A model generated the notes under the pieces. It ran no database searches. It was not told the DNA's origin and saw only the letters and a list, made by a program, of their open reading frames with translations. 28,796 nucleotides of DNA from ATZT02 sp046046315 (lineage in GTDB: Bacteria > Actinomycetota > Actinomycetes > S36-B12 > UBA5976). Shown here piece after piece: positions 7,684-15,974 of this stretch. Position 1 is the stretch's first letter, and each line of letters opens with the position of its first letter. The position numbers were made by a program, and so were the translations under genes. The stretch is taken from positions 1-28,796 of the forward strand of contig JBJOKB010000090.1 of the NCBI GenBank assembly GCA_046046315.1, given 5' to 3'.

Positions 7684-8808
7684 ATGGAATCTTTAGCTGA
7701 ATTAAAGTTACCCTTTTTCCCAATTGGACAAGGCTGTATGGGTATTGGGGGTCAGTTACAAGCTGAAAAAGTGGATGAACAACAGCAGATCCGTGCAATT
7801 AGATTTGGTATTGATAGAGGTTTAACTTTTTTAGATACAGCTGAAGTTTATGCTGAAGGTTATTCTGAGATTATTTTAGGAAAAGCTATACAAGGAATCA
7901 GAGATAAAGTTTTTTTAGCAACTAAATTTTCGCCAGAAAATAATGGTTACAGTGAAGTAATAGCAGCAGCAGAAGGATCGCTTAGGCGACTAGGAACAGA
8001 TTACATTGATTTATATCAAGCACATTGGCCGAATCCAAGAGTTCCAATTTATGAAACTATGTCCGCACTTGCTGAGTTGGTCTCATCTGGCAAGGTGAAG
8101 CATGTAGGTATAAGTAACTTTTCAAAGAGGGAAATGATCGAAGCTCAGGAAATATTACCGTCACAAAAAATTTATTCAAATCAATTAGAGTATAATCTTT
8201 TTGATAGATTTGTAGAATATGAAATTCTTTCTTACTGCAAACAAATCAATTCACTCTTAATTGCTTACAGCCCTTTAGATCGAGGCAGAAATGGAAATAG
8301 TCATCCAGCTAACGAATTGTTGTCAGAACTATCAAAAAAGTATGATAAAACTAATTCACAACTCTCACTAAATTGGCTAGTAAGTCGCGGAAATGTTGTA
8401 CCCATACCTAAGGCAACAAATCTAAAACATATTGAAGAAAACGCAAGCTCACTTGACTTTCAGATTAGCTCAGAGGATATAGATCGCATCAATAATGCCT
8501 TCGATTCAAATCCTCAACTAATTCCAACAAATGAAATAAATGTGAGCGTATCTGGTGAGGGTGGTAGAAAGGTCTATCGATCTAAAACAGAGGCAATCGA
8601 AAACAAATTAGGTCTATCCCCAAGCCCCCTAGAACTAGCAGAATTTATTCGTGCTGGTGACTTAACAAAACCAGTTCGCTTAGTAAAACGCATTGATAAA
8701 GCCAAAGGTTTGAAATATGACTTAATAGAGGGTCGCTTACGTTATTGGGCTTGGGTTTTAGCATTTAATGGCGAAAAACCTGTCCCTGCTTATGTAAGAT
8801 ATATGTAA
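7684..8808 (+). CDS. Aldo/keto reductase fused to a ParB/Srx-like domain
   Basis: Residues 1-275 or so are a canonical aldo/keto reductase: Asp51 and Tyr56 (DTAEVYAEG), Lys81 (ATKFSP), His114 (QAHWPNP), VGISNFSKRE, and the NADP-binding IPKATNLKHIEEN at about 241-253. A further 90 residues follow that AKRs normally lack: LGLSPSPLELAEFIRAG, LTKPVRLVKRID, then YDLIEGRLRYWAWVLA at 345-360 and KPVPAYVRYM. This order (prediction of effect at position, IEGRxRYxA helix, then P-AxV strand) resembles the ParB N-terminal/sulfiredoxin fold, whose members bind CTP, ATP or ADP. The combined length of 374 exceeds the usual 280-340. It is a tandem paralogue of the previous gene. The role is likely sugar-ketone reduction; the function of the extra domain is unknown. 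Confidence 0.85.
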   Translation: MESLAELKLPFFPIGQGCMGIGGQLQAEKVDEQQQIRAIRFGIDRGLTFLDTAEVYAEGYSEIILGKAIQGIRDKVFLATKFSPENNGYSEVIAAAEGSLRRLGTDYIDLYQAHWPNPRVPIYETMSALAELVSSGKVKHVGISNFSKREMIEAQEILPSQKIYSNQLEYNLFDRFVEYEILSYCKQINSLLIAYSPLDRGRNGNSHPANELLSELSKKYDKTNSQLSLNWLVSRGNVVPIPKATNLKHIEENASSLDFQISSEDIDRINNAFDSNPQLIPTNEINVSVSGEGGRKVYRSKTEAIENKLGLSPSPLELAEFIRAGDLTKPVRLVKRIDKAKGLKYDLIEGRLRYWAWVLAFNGEKPVPAYVRYM

Positions 8809-8825
8809 CAGAAAAAGGGGAAAAA

Positions 8826-9593
8826 GTGCCAACTGAAAATGATGACAAATACGCAATTAAGACGTATTCGAGTGAAAATGAAACTTTATTACGTAAAGAA
8901 TTTGCGCAGCACTTCAAAAATAGTCCTATTCCCGAAGATCAGATTTTGTCTAACATGGGATTATTCCTTAATTCGAAAGCACTTTCTAGAATTCTGTTTA
9001 TGAACCATTTGTATGAACAAATAATCGATGTAATGGGCGTTGTCATGGAATTTGGAACTCGATGGGGTCCAAACTTAGGTGAATTTTCCGCACTTAGAGG
9101 AATTTATGAACCCTTCAACCGTCATAGAAAAATTATAGGATTTGATACTTTTGCTGGTTTTCCTAAAATTGATTCTCAAGATGGCGACTCCGACATGATG
9201 GAAGTTGGGCATCTAACCGTGCCTGCTAGATATAAGGAATATTTAGAAAAAGTTCTAGAATTTCACGAAAAGGATAATCCATTATCTCATATTCGTAAAT
9301 TTGAATTATGTTCAGGCGACGCTACAAAAACACTTCCAAAATATTTAGAAGAAAATCCAGAAACTATCGTCGCGCTTGCTTATTTTGATTTTGATATATA
9401 TGAACCTACTAGAATTTGTCTTGAAGCGATAAAACCTAGGCTGGTAAAAGGTAGCGTCCTTGGATTTGATGAATTAAATGACCCAGACTCTCCAGGCGAG
9501 ACTTTGGCATTAATGGAGGTTTTCGGATTAAACAATATAAAACTTCGTCGATATCCTTATGCTTCAAGAACTTCTTATTTCGTGGTTGAGTAA
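8826..9593 (+). CDS. TylF/MycF-like sugar O-methyltransferase
   Basis: This is a predicted SAM-dependent O-methyltransferase of the TylF/MycF macrocin-type family, 255 residues. The SAM-binding motif is VMEFGTRWGPNL at about 73-84, followed by IIGFDTFAGFP (103-113), SGDATKTLPKYL and YFDFDIYEPT, with candidate metal-binding Asp188 and Asp190 and Asp215 in GFDEL. Family members methylate a hydroxyl of a deoxysugar with Mg2+, so an O-methylated sugar in this glycan is expected. The GTG start is set by a strong AAGGGG ribosome-binding site about seven bases upstream. It directly follows the second aldo/keto reductase with a 17-base gap. The position methylated cannot be inferred. Confidence 0.8.
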   Translation: MPTENDDKYAIKTYSSENETLLRKEFAQHFKNSPIPEDQILSNMGLFLNSKALSRILFMNHLYEQIIDVMGVVMEFGTRWGPNLGEFSALRGIYEPFNRHRKIIGFDTFAGFPKIDSQDGDSDMMEVGHLTVPARYKEYLEKVLEFHEKDNPLSHIRKFELCSGDATKTLPKYLEENPETIVALAYFDFDIYEPTRICLEAIKPRLVKGSVLGFDELNDPDSPGETLALMEVFGLNNIKLRRYPYASRTSYFVVE

Positions 9594-9621
9594 TCTAAAT
9601 TTGACATTCGGTTAAAATTAC

Positions 9622-10758
9622 TTGATTTACATACTTAATCTATACGGAATTTCAAACGCGGGGCACTTTTGGCATCAAGATTACTATTTTCGTAAAATTT
9701 TTCGTGAACTTGACCTCCCATATGTGTACTTAAATAGTTCTGCAAACATTGCAAAAGCTGATGATGAAATTTTTAGTGGAACAAAATATCGATACGAAAC
9801 AATCTATGATTCAAAAAACTACACTTCTGAAGTTCTTTCATACATTAAAAGTGACATCCAGAGCAATAATTTCAATTCCGCAGTTCTCTTTTGCCCTTGG
9901 CTCCCTCAATTTTCTAGAGAGGATCTAGAGAAACTTTCCGGCGTCAACAATCCCATAAAGATCAGTATTGCCGGAATCACAATGAGAAAACAATCATCAA
10001 CTTGGAGAATAGAAGATTACGATGAGCTTTTCACGCATCAAAAACTTTTTAATTCAGATCCATTCAAATTACTTTGGATTGGAGAGCCGGTTCCATTTCA
10101 GCTAAAAACTAACAAAAAAATTAGATTCTTGCCTGAGTACGCAGAAACCAAGATAAAGTCAAATTTGCCAAAGACCTACGATCTTTCATTTCATGGACAA
10201 CTTGCATCATATAGAGGTCTTTTTGAAATTTTAGTTATTGCCTTATTTAATCCAAAATTAAGAATTAATATACGAGGTTACAGTTTTTCAGCGCACAGAA
10301 TTTGGAGACCTGTAAAATATCGAATATTTCAATACACGAGTTGGAGACAAAACTTAATTCTTTCCATTTTTTTTAGTTTATTTTCTTTACCAATCTCATT
10401 ATTTAGATATTTACCTAACGTGAAATTTAGCTCAGTTCCATTTCATAATGAATCTGATTTAGATGATGCATTATCTGCGACGAAAGCAATTTTCTTTTGC
10501 ACTAAACTTCCTTTTGGGAGCGGACTAATGACAAAAAGTTTAAGTGCAGGCATTCCGGTTATTTGGAATGGCCTCCCAGGACAAGCCTCGGAATTCCTCA
10601 AACTCAATTATGAGGCGGGCCAATTTAAATATTGGAATATTTTTGTGCCAGGACATTTTTCACGTAAACTTGCAAGAATTACCCCCCCTGCACCATTGCA
10701 TGACAAGATGTGGTCAAGAGTAATGGCGGAAATTTCCGAACTCAAAAAGTTTATTTAA
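9622..10758 (+). CDS. Putative GT-B-like glycosyltransferase
   Basis: The 378-residue product starts with a beta-strand MIYILNLYGISNAGHFW and ends with a GT4-like donor-binding stretch: FFCTKLPFGSGLMTKSLSAGIPVIWNGLPGQ at about 312-342, where GSGLMTKSL-AGIPVI replaces the usual EG-ExMAxGxPVI. No EX7E motif is visible, so the assignment rests on fold-like pattern only. A hydrophobic patch near residue 250 (ILSIFFSLFSLPISLF) may give membrane association. The start is TTG with no Shine-Dalgarno sequence, chosen because the family begins at the first strand. It sits between the methyltransferase and the heptose module and probably adds a sugar to the lipid-linked glycan. Another glycan-related role remains possible. 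Confidence 0.6.
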   Translation: MIYILNLYGISNAGHFWHQDYYFRKIFRELDLPYVYLNSSANIAKADDEIFSGTKYRYETIYDSKNYTSEVLSYIKSDIQSNNFNSAVLFCPWLPQFSREDLEKLSGVNNPIKISIAGITMRKQSSTWRIEDYDELFTHQKLFNSDPFKLLWIGEPVPFQLKTNKKIRFLPEYAETKIKSNLPKTYDLSFHGQLASYRGLFEILVIALFNPKLRINIRGYSFSAHRIWRPVKYRIFQYTSWRQNLILSIFFSLFSLPISLFRYLPNVKFSSVPFHNESDLDDALSATKAIFFCTKLPFGSGLMTKSLSAGIPVIWNGLPGQASEFLKLNYEAGQFKYWNIFVPGHFSRKLARITPPAPLHDKMWSRVMAEISELKKFI

Positions 10759-10851
10759 AGTATTCTCTATTAGTAAAGTAAGTCAATAAAGAATTTATGG
10801 GGTATATTGCACTATGCAAAATTTGTTCGGTAATAGTTTAACAAGGATTAT

Positions 10852-11841
10852 GTGAATACAAAATTTAGTTCCTTTTTTAATGGCAAGCGAATCCTGGTTA
10901 CAGGAGGTACTGGTTTAATTGGTCGAGAAGTTTGCAATGTTCTGCATCAATCAGGTGCGTTTGTCAACGTGGTTTCCTTGGACTCGGTAAATCCAATTGA
11001 TCAAGTGAAATACATTTACGGTGATTTAACCGACCTTAATTTTTGCCTTGAAGTTACAAAAGATATTGATTTCGTGTTTCATCTTGCCGGAATTAAGGGA
11101 TCAATAGATGTAACAAAATCTCGCCCAGCAAGTTTCTTTGTTCCTTTACTAATGTTCAATACAAATGTACTCGAAGCCTCGCGTCGAAATGGTGTTAAAA
11201 AGTTGGTTTACACAAGTTCTATTGGTGCATATCCAGCTGCCGAAATATTTGAAGAAAGTATGGGTGAATCCGGTGATCCAATGGATATGTACCCTGGTTG
11301 GGCCAAACGAATGGCAGAATTACAAATTCGTGCTTATGCAGAAGAATACGGATTAGATTGGTCAGTTGTACGACCTTGCAATGTCTATGGCCCAGGAGAT
11401 AATTTTGATCCAAATAACGCAATGGTCATACCAAGTTTGATTATGAGAATTAGCAATGGCGAAAATCCGTTGAAAGTATGGGGAGATGGTTCAGCCGTGC
11501 GGGACTTTGCATTCAGTCGAGATGTAGCAATGGGAACAATTCAAGCACTTATTCATGGTACACGTGGGTCCTTTATTAACCTTGGAAGTGGAGTTGGTTA
11601 TTCAATTAAGGAGTTAGTTGAAACATTGAATCAAGTAGTCCCTTTCAATTATGAGTTTGATGCATCTAAATCAGGTGGTTTTCCTAGGAGAGTAATGAAT
11701 ATTGACCGAGCACGGGAATGGGTTGGATATGAGCCACAGACTTCATTACTTGACGGTTTACGAGAAACCTGGCAATGGTTTCAAGCAAATAAAGAAGAAT
11801 ATCTTTTGAAAAAGAACTACTTTAGTTCTTCGGAGGCTTAG
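10852..11841 (+). CDS. NAD(P)-dependent sugar epimerase/reductase (extended SDR), paralogue of 5097
   Basis: Extended SDR of 329 residues with GGTGLIG (18-24), the Ser-containing LVYTSSIGAYP, RPCNVYGPGDNF and VWGDGSAVRDFAFSRDVA. The active-site Lys152 is in YPGWAKRMAE. The residue four before it is Pro148 and the nearest Tyr is at minus five (Tyr147), so the YxxxK triad is altered as in the paralogue at 5097. The GTG start has an AAGGA site four to five bases upstream. It opens the run of heptose genes and is followed six bases later by the 4,6-dehydratase-like gene behind a GGAGG site. It probably acts on a GDP-4-keto-heptose or related keto-sugar as reductase or epimerase; that is inference from neighbours. 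Confidence 0.82.
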   Translation: MNTKFSSFFNGKRILVTGGTGLIGREVCNVLHQSGAFVNVVSLDSVNPIDQVKYIYGDLTDLNFCLEVTKDIDFVFHLAGIKGSIDVTKSRPASFFVPLLMFNTNVLEASRRNGVKKLVYTSSIGAYPAAEIFEESMGESGDPMDMYPGWAKRMAELQIRAYAEEYGLDWSVVRPCNVYGPGDNFDPNNAMVIPSLIMRISNGENPLKVWGDGSAVRDFAFSRDVAMGTIQALIHGTRGSFINLGSGVGYSIKELVETLNQVVPFNYEFDASKSGGFPRRVMNIDRAREWVGYEPQTSLLDGLRETWQWFQANKEEYLLKKNYFSSSEA

Positions 11842-11847
11842 AGATAA

Positions 11848-12861
11848 ATGACAACAGCTTTGATCACTGGTATTTCTGGGATGGTCGGCTCGCATCTCGC
11901 AGATTACTTAATTGAACATACAGACTGGAAGATAGTTGGACTTATTCGATGGAGAAGCCCCCTCGATAACATTTCACATATTGTACCTACTGCAAATACA
12001 GATGGAAGAATTCGATTTGTATATGGAGACCTTCGTGACACTTTATCCATTGAAAAAGTTGTTGAAGAATCAAACCCAGATTATGTGTTTCATTTAGCTG
12101 CACAAAGTTTTCCTAAAACAAGTTTTGATGCGCCACTCGATACTCTTGAAACAAATGTTCAAGGAACCGTAAGAGTTTTAGATTCCGTGCGTCGATACAG
12201 TCCGAAAGCAGTCGTGCATGTTTGCTCTTCCTCCGAAGTATTCGGTCGAGTTCCAGCAAGTAAGCTACCAATAGATGAAGAATGCACTTTCCATCCTGCA
12301 TCACCTTATGCAATATCTAAAGTTGGTACCGATCTTGTAGGTAGATATTATGCTGAGGCATTTGGTATGACTGTTATGACTACTCGTATGTTTACGCATA
12401 CTGGACCCCGACGCGGTGATGTCTTTGCTGAGTCATCATTTGCTAAACAAATAGCACTTGCAGAAGCTGGCTACATCAAACCGATTATTCAAGTGGGCAA
12501 CTTAAAGAGCTTGAGGACAGTCGCAGATGTTCGAGATGCGGTTCGGGCTTATTACATGCTTGCAACAATTAATCCAACAAGGGGTGAGTATTACAATATA
12601 GGCGGTCAGCACACAGCTGAAGTTGGCGAAATCCTTGATCATCTAATTTCACTTTCTTCAATTGCTGGGGAACTAAAAATTGTTCAAGATCCCTCTCGCA
12701 TGAGACCTATCGATGCCGACCTTCAAGTCCCAAATACATCAAAATTCACAAAGCACACGGGTTGGACCCCAGAGATTTCCTTTGAAAAGACGATGCATGA
12801 TCTTCTCGAATATTGGCGCGAAAAGGTTAAACATGAAGGAAACCGATTTCTGCAGCGATAA
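11848..12861 (+). CDS. GDP-mannose/GDP-heptose 4,6-dehydratase-family SDR
   Basis: This is a 337-residue extended SDR of the GMD/RMD group. It shows GISGMVGSHLADYL at 8-21, LIRWRSPLDNI (an NADP-type second strand resembling GMD), LAAQSFPKTSFDAPL, and the catalytic SSSEVFG (Ser128-Glu130). The YAISK motif is intact (Tyr154, Lys158), and THTGPRRGDVFAESSFAKQ is typical of the GDP-sugar pocket. Members either remove water to give a 4-keto-6-deoxy sugar (GMD, or the heptose dehydratases DmhA/DdahA) or reduce the 4-keto group (RMD). Motifs of both are present. With gmhA and hddA nearby I favour a GDP-manno-heptose 4,6-dehydratase giving a 6-deoxy-heptose route. A GDP-mannose or reductase role is the alternative. 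Confidence 0.8.
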   Translation: MTTALITGISGMVGSHLADYLIEHTDWKIVGLIRWRSPLDNISHIVPTANTDGRIRFVYGDLRDTLSIEKVVEESNPDYVFHLAAQSFPKTSFDAPLDTLETNVQGTVRVLDSVRRYSPKAVVHVCSSSEVFGRVPASKLPIDEECTFHPASPYAISKVGTDLVGRYYAEAFGMTVMTTRMFTHTGPRRGDVFAESSFAKQIALAEAGYIKPIIQVGNLKSLRTVADVRDAVRAYYMLATINPTRGEYYNIGGQHTAEVGEILDHLISLSSIAGELKIVQDPSRMRPIDADLQVPNTSKFTKHTGWTPEISFEKTMHDLLEYWREKVKHEGNRFLQR

Positions 12862-12915
12862 GTTAAGGCCATAGATACAATTCCTCAATATTAGAAGCAG
12901 AAAAGGACAAGTAGA

Positions 12916-13428
12916 ATGAGCCAGCTCAAGGTAGAAAAGACTGCATTAAAGGGAGTCCTGGCTATATTGCCACCCACTAACTTTGAGGATTTCCGAGGCA
13001 GTTATGTGGAAACATACAATCGCGAACTATTTCACGCGGCTGGAATAACTCAAGATTTTATTCAAGATGATATTTCGACATCTACACGTGGCGTATTGCG
13101 TGGCATTCACGGTGATGGGAAAACCTGGAAGTTAATTACCTGCCTTTATGGATCCTTTTATTTTGTGGTAGTAAATAATGATCCTAATTCAGATGAATAC
13201 AAGAAATCGGTTAGCTTCACTCTTTCTGATCGAAACAGAGTTCAAATTTTGGTTCCACCAAATTTCGGAAATGGACATCTTGTTACATCAGATGAAGCAA
13301 TTTTCCATTACAAACAGACAACAACTTACGATCGTTCAAGTCAATTCACAATTAAATGGAATGATCCCGAGTATTCAATTTGGTGGCCAACGCAATCTCC
13401 AATACTTTCAGAACGAGATTCAGCGTAA
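12916..13428 (+). CDS. GDP-4-keto-heptose 3,5-epimerase-like protein (RmlC superfamily, MlghB-like)
   Basis: A 170-residue cupin of the dTDP-4-dehydrorhamnose 3,5-epimerase fold. It departs from RmlC in the way the C. jejuni heptose epimerase MlghB/Cj1430 does: GVLRGIHGDGKTWKLITC replaces RGLHYQ, and PPNFGNGHLV replaces the P-GFAHGF of RmlC. Catalytic residues expected of the fold are present: His65, Tyr132 (HYK) and Asp168 (LSERD). The usual Asp of VVVDxR is replaced by Asn (VVVNNDPNS). An AAAGGA site precedes the ATG. The true RmlC is encoded separately at 19294, so this one very probably acts on a GDP-linked 4-keto-heptose at C3 and/or C5. The comparison with Cj1430 is from memory of that family, not a computed alignment. 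Confidence 0.85.
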   Translation: MSQLKVEKTALKGVLAILPPTNFEDFRGSYVETYNRELFHAAGITQDFIQDDISTSTRGVLRGIHGDGKTWKLITCLYGSFYFVVVNNDPNSDEYKKSVSFTLSDRNRVQILVPPNFGNGHLVTSDEAIFHYKQTTTYDRSSQFTIKWNDPEYSIWWPTQSPILSERDSA

Positions 13429-14421
13429 ATGTCTGAAAATTTTTATGCTGGCAAGCACATACTTGTCGCGGGTGGATCGGGCTTCGTTGGGACTCACTTA
13501 ACTGCGGCTCTTATAAAACGTGGCGCAAAAGTTCGTAGCACTTATCACTCAAAGCAACCCAAAGATCACCTTGAATCTGTTGAGTATGTGCATGTTAATT
13601 TATTAAATTCCTCAGACTGTTCTAGAGCAACTAAGGACATAGATTATGTTTTTATGGCTGCAGCAAATAGTTCTGGAGCTGCGGTAATGGAGCGAACCCC
13701 GCTTGTGCACCTAACTCCAAATCTAATCATGAATACCCAGATGCTTGCTTCATCATATGAAAACAACGTTAAGAAATTTTGTTTTATAAGTAGCAATACG
13801 GTTTATCCGCTAACTGATTTTGCAGTAAAGGAATCAGATGCAAACTTTGAGTTTTTTGAAAAATATTTCATTGTTGGTTGGATGAAGCGATTTTCGGAGA
13901 TTATGTGCGAGATGTATTCAAATAATATAAAAACACCAATGCAGACCGTGACTGTTAGGCCTGGAAACTTGTACGGACCATTTGATAAATACAACAATTC
14001 AGAATCGAAGGTAATTGCGGCTTTAATAAGACGCGCAATCGAAGGCCATGACCCATTTTCGGTTTGGGGAGATGGATTAGATATTAAAGATTTTCTTTAT
14101 ATAAATGATTTTATAGAAGGTTTACTTCTAGCTTTCGAATATGCTGAAAACTTTGAACCAATAAATATTGCCTCTGGAAAACCCGTAACAATTCGTGAAG
14201 TTATCAAGGTGATATTGGAAGTAACAGGTCAGACATCTGTCAAAGTAGTTTTTGATTCAACTAAACCGACGATGATACCTAAGCGAATGATAAATGTAGA
14301 TAAAATTAAGGAATTAACAGGTTGGTATGCAAAAACAGATTTGGTAGATGGCGTATCTCAAACAGTTTACTGGTACCGTGAATTCTTTGCTACCCAAACT
14401 CCCGAAGAGGTTGAAAAGTGA
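13429..14421 (+). CDS. GDP-fucose-synthase-like SDR (4-keto-heptose reductase candidate)
   Basis: Extended SDR of 330 residues starting directly after the epimerase stop (TAA then ATG). It has GGSGFVGTHL (15-24), FCFISSNTVYP with the catalytic-Ser region, RPGNLYGPFDKY, and VWGDGLDIKDFLYINDFI. The active-site Lys153 is in VGWMKRFSE. Position minus four is Val149, so this third SDR also lacks the YxxxK tyrosine; the nearest Tyr is at minus seven (Tyr146). It overlaps hddA by four bases (GTGA). In the C. jejuni pathway an analogous SDR (MlghC/WcaG-like) reduces C4 after the epimerase, and position suggests the same job here. Substrate identity is inference. Confidence 0.82.
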   Translation: MSENFYAGKHILVAGGSGFVGTHLTAALIKRGAKVRSTYHSKQPKDHLESVEYVHVNLLNSSDCSRATKDIDYVFMAAANSSGAAVMERTPLVHLTPNLIMNTQMLASSYENNVKKFCFISSNTVYPLTDFAVKESDANFEFFEKYFIVGWMKRFSEIMCEMYSNNIKTPMQTVTVRPGNLYGPFDKYNNSESKVIAALIRRAIEGHDPFSVWGDGLDIKDFLYINDFIEGLLLAFEYAENFEPINIASGKPVTIREVIKVILEVTGQTSVKVVFDSTKPTMIPKRMINVDKIKELTGWYAKTDLVDGVSQTVYWYREFFATQTPEEVEK

Positions 14422-15407
14422 TCATTTGTAGAACCCCAACACGTATTTCTTTTTTTGGCGGTGGTACTGATTACCCTATTTGGTATCGTGAAAATAATGG
14501 GATGGTACTAAGCACAACAATAAATAAATATAGTTATATAACTTTGCGTTACCTGCCAAGGATATTCGATTACAATTTTAGAGTCCGCTACTTCAATACA
14601 GAGCAAACTTTAACCCTTGATGAAATTAAGCACCCCTCAGTTAGGGAGTGTGCTCGAATTCTAGGAATTAAAAATGGATTTGAGATGATTCATCACGCTG
14701 ACCTGCCATCAGGAACTGGGTTAGGCTCTAGTTCAACTTTTACTGTTGGAATGCTTCATTCATTTTATTCTCTTATTAATTACATGCCTACAAAACGCGA
14801 ACTTGCTTTAAAGGCTTTAAAGGTAGAACAAGAAGTAATTGGAGAATCAGTTGGATCTCAAGATCAGGTTGCTGCCGCTTTTGGTGGGTTCAATCAAATT
14901 AAATTTGGTGGGGAAAAAGAATTTGAGGTAGACCCTATAATTTTAGATAAAAATAGGTTGCAAGAATTTCAAGATAAATTATTACTTTGCTTTACAGGCT
15001 TTTCTCGCTCTGCCCCTGAGATTGCTCAACACCAAATTCGGGATACACCAGCGCGGATAAAAGAGCTTAACGCTATGTCCGAGCTAACTATCGAGGGTAT
15101 TTCGTTACTTACAAATCCCAACAATAATTTGAACGATTTTGGCAAACTATTAAACGAACAATGGAAAATTAAGCGTTCACTCACTGCCCATGTTTCTACA
15201 CCAGAAGTTGATGAAATATATGACATCGCTTTGAAAAATGGAGCACTGGGTGGAAAACTTCTCGGAGCTGGCGGTGGAGGATTTATGTTATTTTATGCAA
15301 ACCCTTCTAATCATGACGCGATCCGGAAAGCCTTACCTGACAAAGAATTTGTTTCATTTAGATTTGAAGACACTGGATCTAAGATTGTCTACTACTCTCA
15401 CGAATAG
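14418..15407 (+). CDS. hddA: D-glycero-alpha-D-manno-heptose 7-phosphate kinase
   Basis: This GHMP-family kinase (329 residues) phosphorylates D-glycero-D-manno-heptose 7-phosphate at C1 with ATP to give the alpha-1,7-bisphosphate. It shows RTPTRISFFGGGTDYP at the N-terminus (HddA-type start), the ATP-binding LPSGTGLGSSST at 96-107, VGSQDQVAAAFGG, and the C-terminal GGKLLGAGGGGF. The alpha anomer route (GmhA-HddA-GmhB-HddC) leads to GDP-heptose, unlike the ADP-heptose route of lipopolysaccharide cores. It has a GTG start overlapping the preceding stop by four bases, followed by gmhA six bases later. Together with gmhA this is the strongest evidence that the island makes heptose. Confidence 0.92.
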   Translation: MIICRTPTRISFFGGGTDYPIWYRENNGMVLSTTINKYSYITLRYLPRIFDYNFRVRYFNTEQTLTLDEIKHPSVRECARILGIKNGFEMIHHADLPSGTGLGSSSTFTVGMLHSFYSLINYMPTKRELALKALKVEQEVIGESVGSQDQVAAAFGGFNQIKFGGEKEFEVDPIILDKNRLQEFQDKLLLCFTGFSRSAPEIAQHQIRDTPARIKELNAMSELTIEGISLLTNPNNNLNDFGKLLNEQWKIKRSLTAHVSTPEVDEIYDIALKNGALGGKLLGAGGGGFMLFYANPSNHDAIRKALPDKEFVSFRFEDTGSKIVYYSHE

Positions 15408-15413
15408 AGGAAA

Positions 15414-15974
15414 ATGAAAAAAATATTAAGTGAGAACATACGAAATCTAACAGAACTTGCAGACGATTCTGATTTTCAATCTCGCGTAGAATCTGCAATT
15501 TCGATAATTTCCGATGCTTTGAAATTGAATTTACCTGTATTGGTATTTGGTAATGGCGGTTCTGCAGCAGATGCCTTGCACATCTCTGGAGAGCTTGTTG
15601 GAAAATTCAATATTTCAAGACGCAGCCTGAATGTCATATGTTTAAATGCAAATGTGACTGTAATAACGGCTTGGTCGAATGATGTTGATTACGAAACTGT
15701 ATTTTCTAGGCAAATTGAATCTCATGGTCAGTCTGGTGGTGTTGTTTGGTGCTTGTCCACCAGCGGAAACTCTCCATCGGTTGTAAAAGGATTAGAAATG
15801 GCAAAGAATTTAGGAATGAATTCAATAGCTATGACCGGGCGAGGTGGCGGAAAGTGCGCTCCACTAGTGGATATATTGTTAGATGTACCCTCCGATATAA
15901 CTCCAAGAATTCAAGAAATGCACTTACCAATTTATCACTATATGTGTATGGAAATTGAAAAGAACTGTATTTGA
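15414..15974 (+). CDS. gmhA: Sedoheptulose 7-phosphate isomerase (phosphoheptose isomerase)
   Basis: This SIS-domain enzyme (186 residues) converts sedoheptulose 7-phosphate to D-glycero-D-manno-heptose 7-phosphate, the first committed heptose step. The phosphate-binding GNGGSAADALH (46-56) and STSGNSPSV are clear. The metal/active-site residues His56, Glu60, Gln167 and His175 line up with His61, Glu65, Gln172 and His180 of E. coli GmhA at a constant offset of five. An AGAGGAAA site precedes the ATG. It overlaps the phosphatase gene by four bases (TTGA). Its substrate could be supplied by the split transketolase at the left of the island. Confidence 0.95.
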   Translation: MKKILSENIRNLTELADDSDFQSRVESAISIISDALKLNLPVLVFGNGGSAADALHISGELVGKFNISRRSLNVICLNANVTVITAWSNDVDYETVFSRQIESHGQSGGVVWCLSTSGNSPSVVKGLEMAKNLGMNSIAMTGRGGGKCAPLVDILLDVPSDITPRIQEMHLPIYHYMCMEIEKNCI

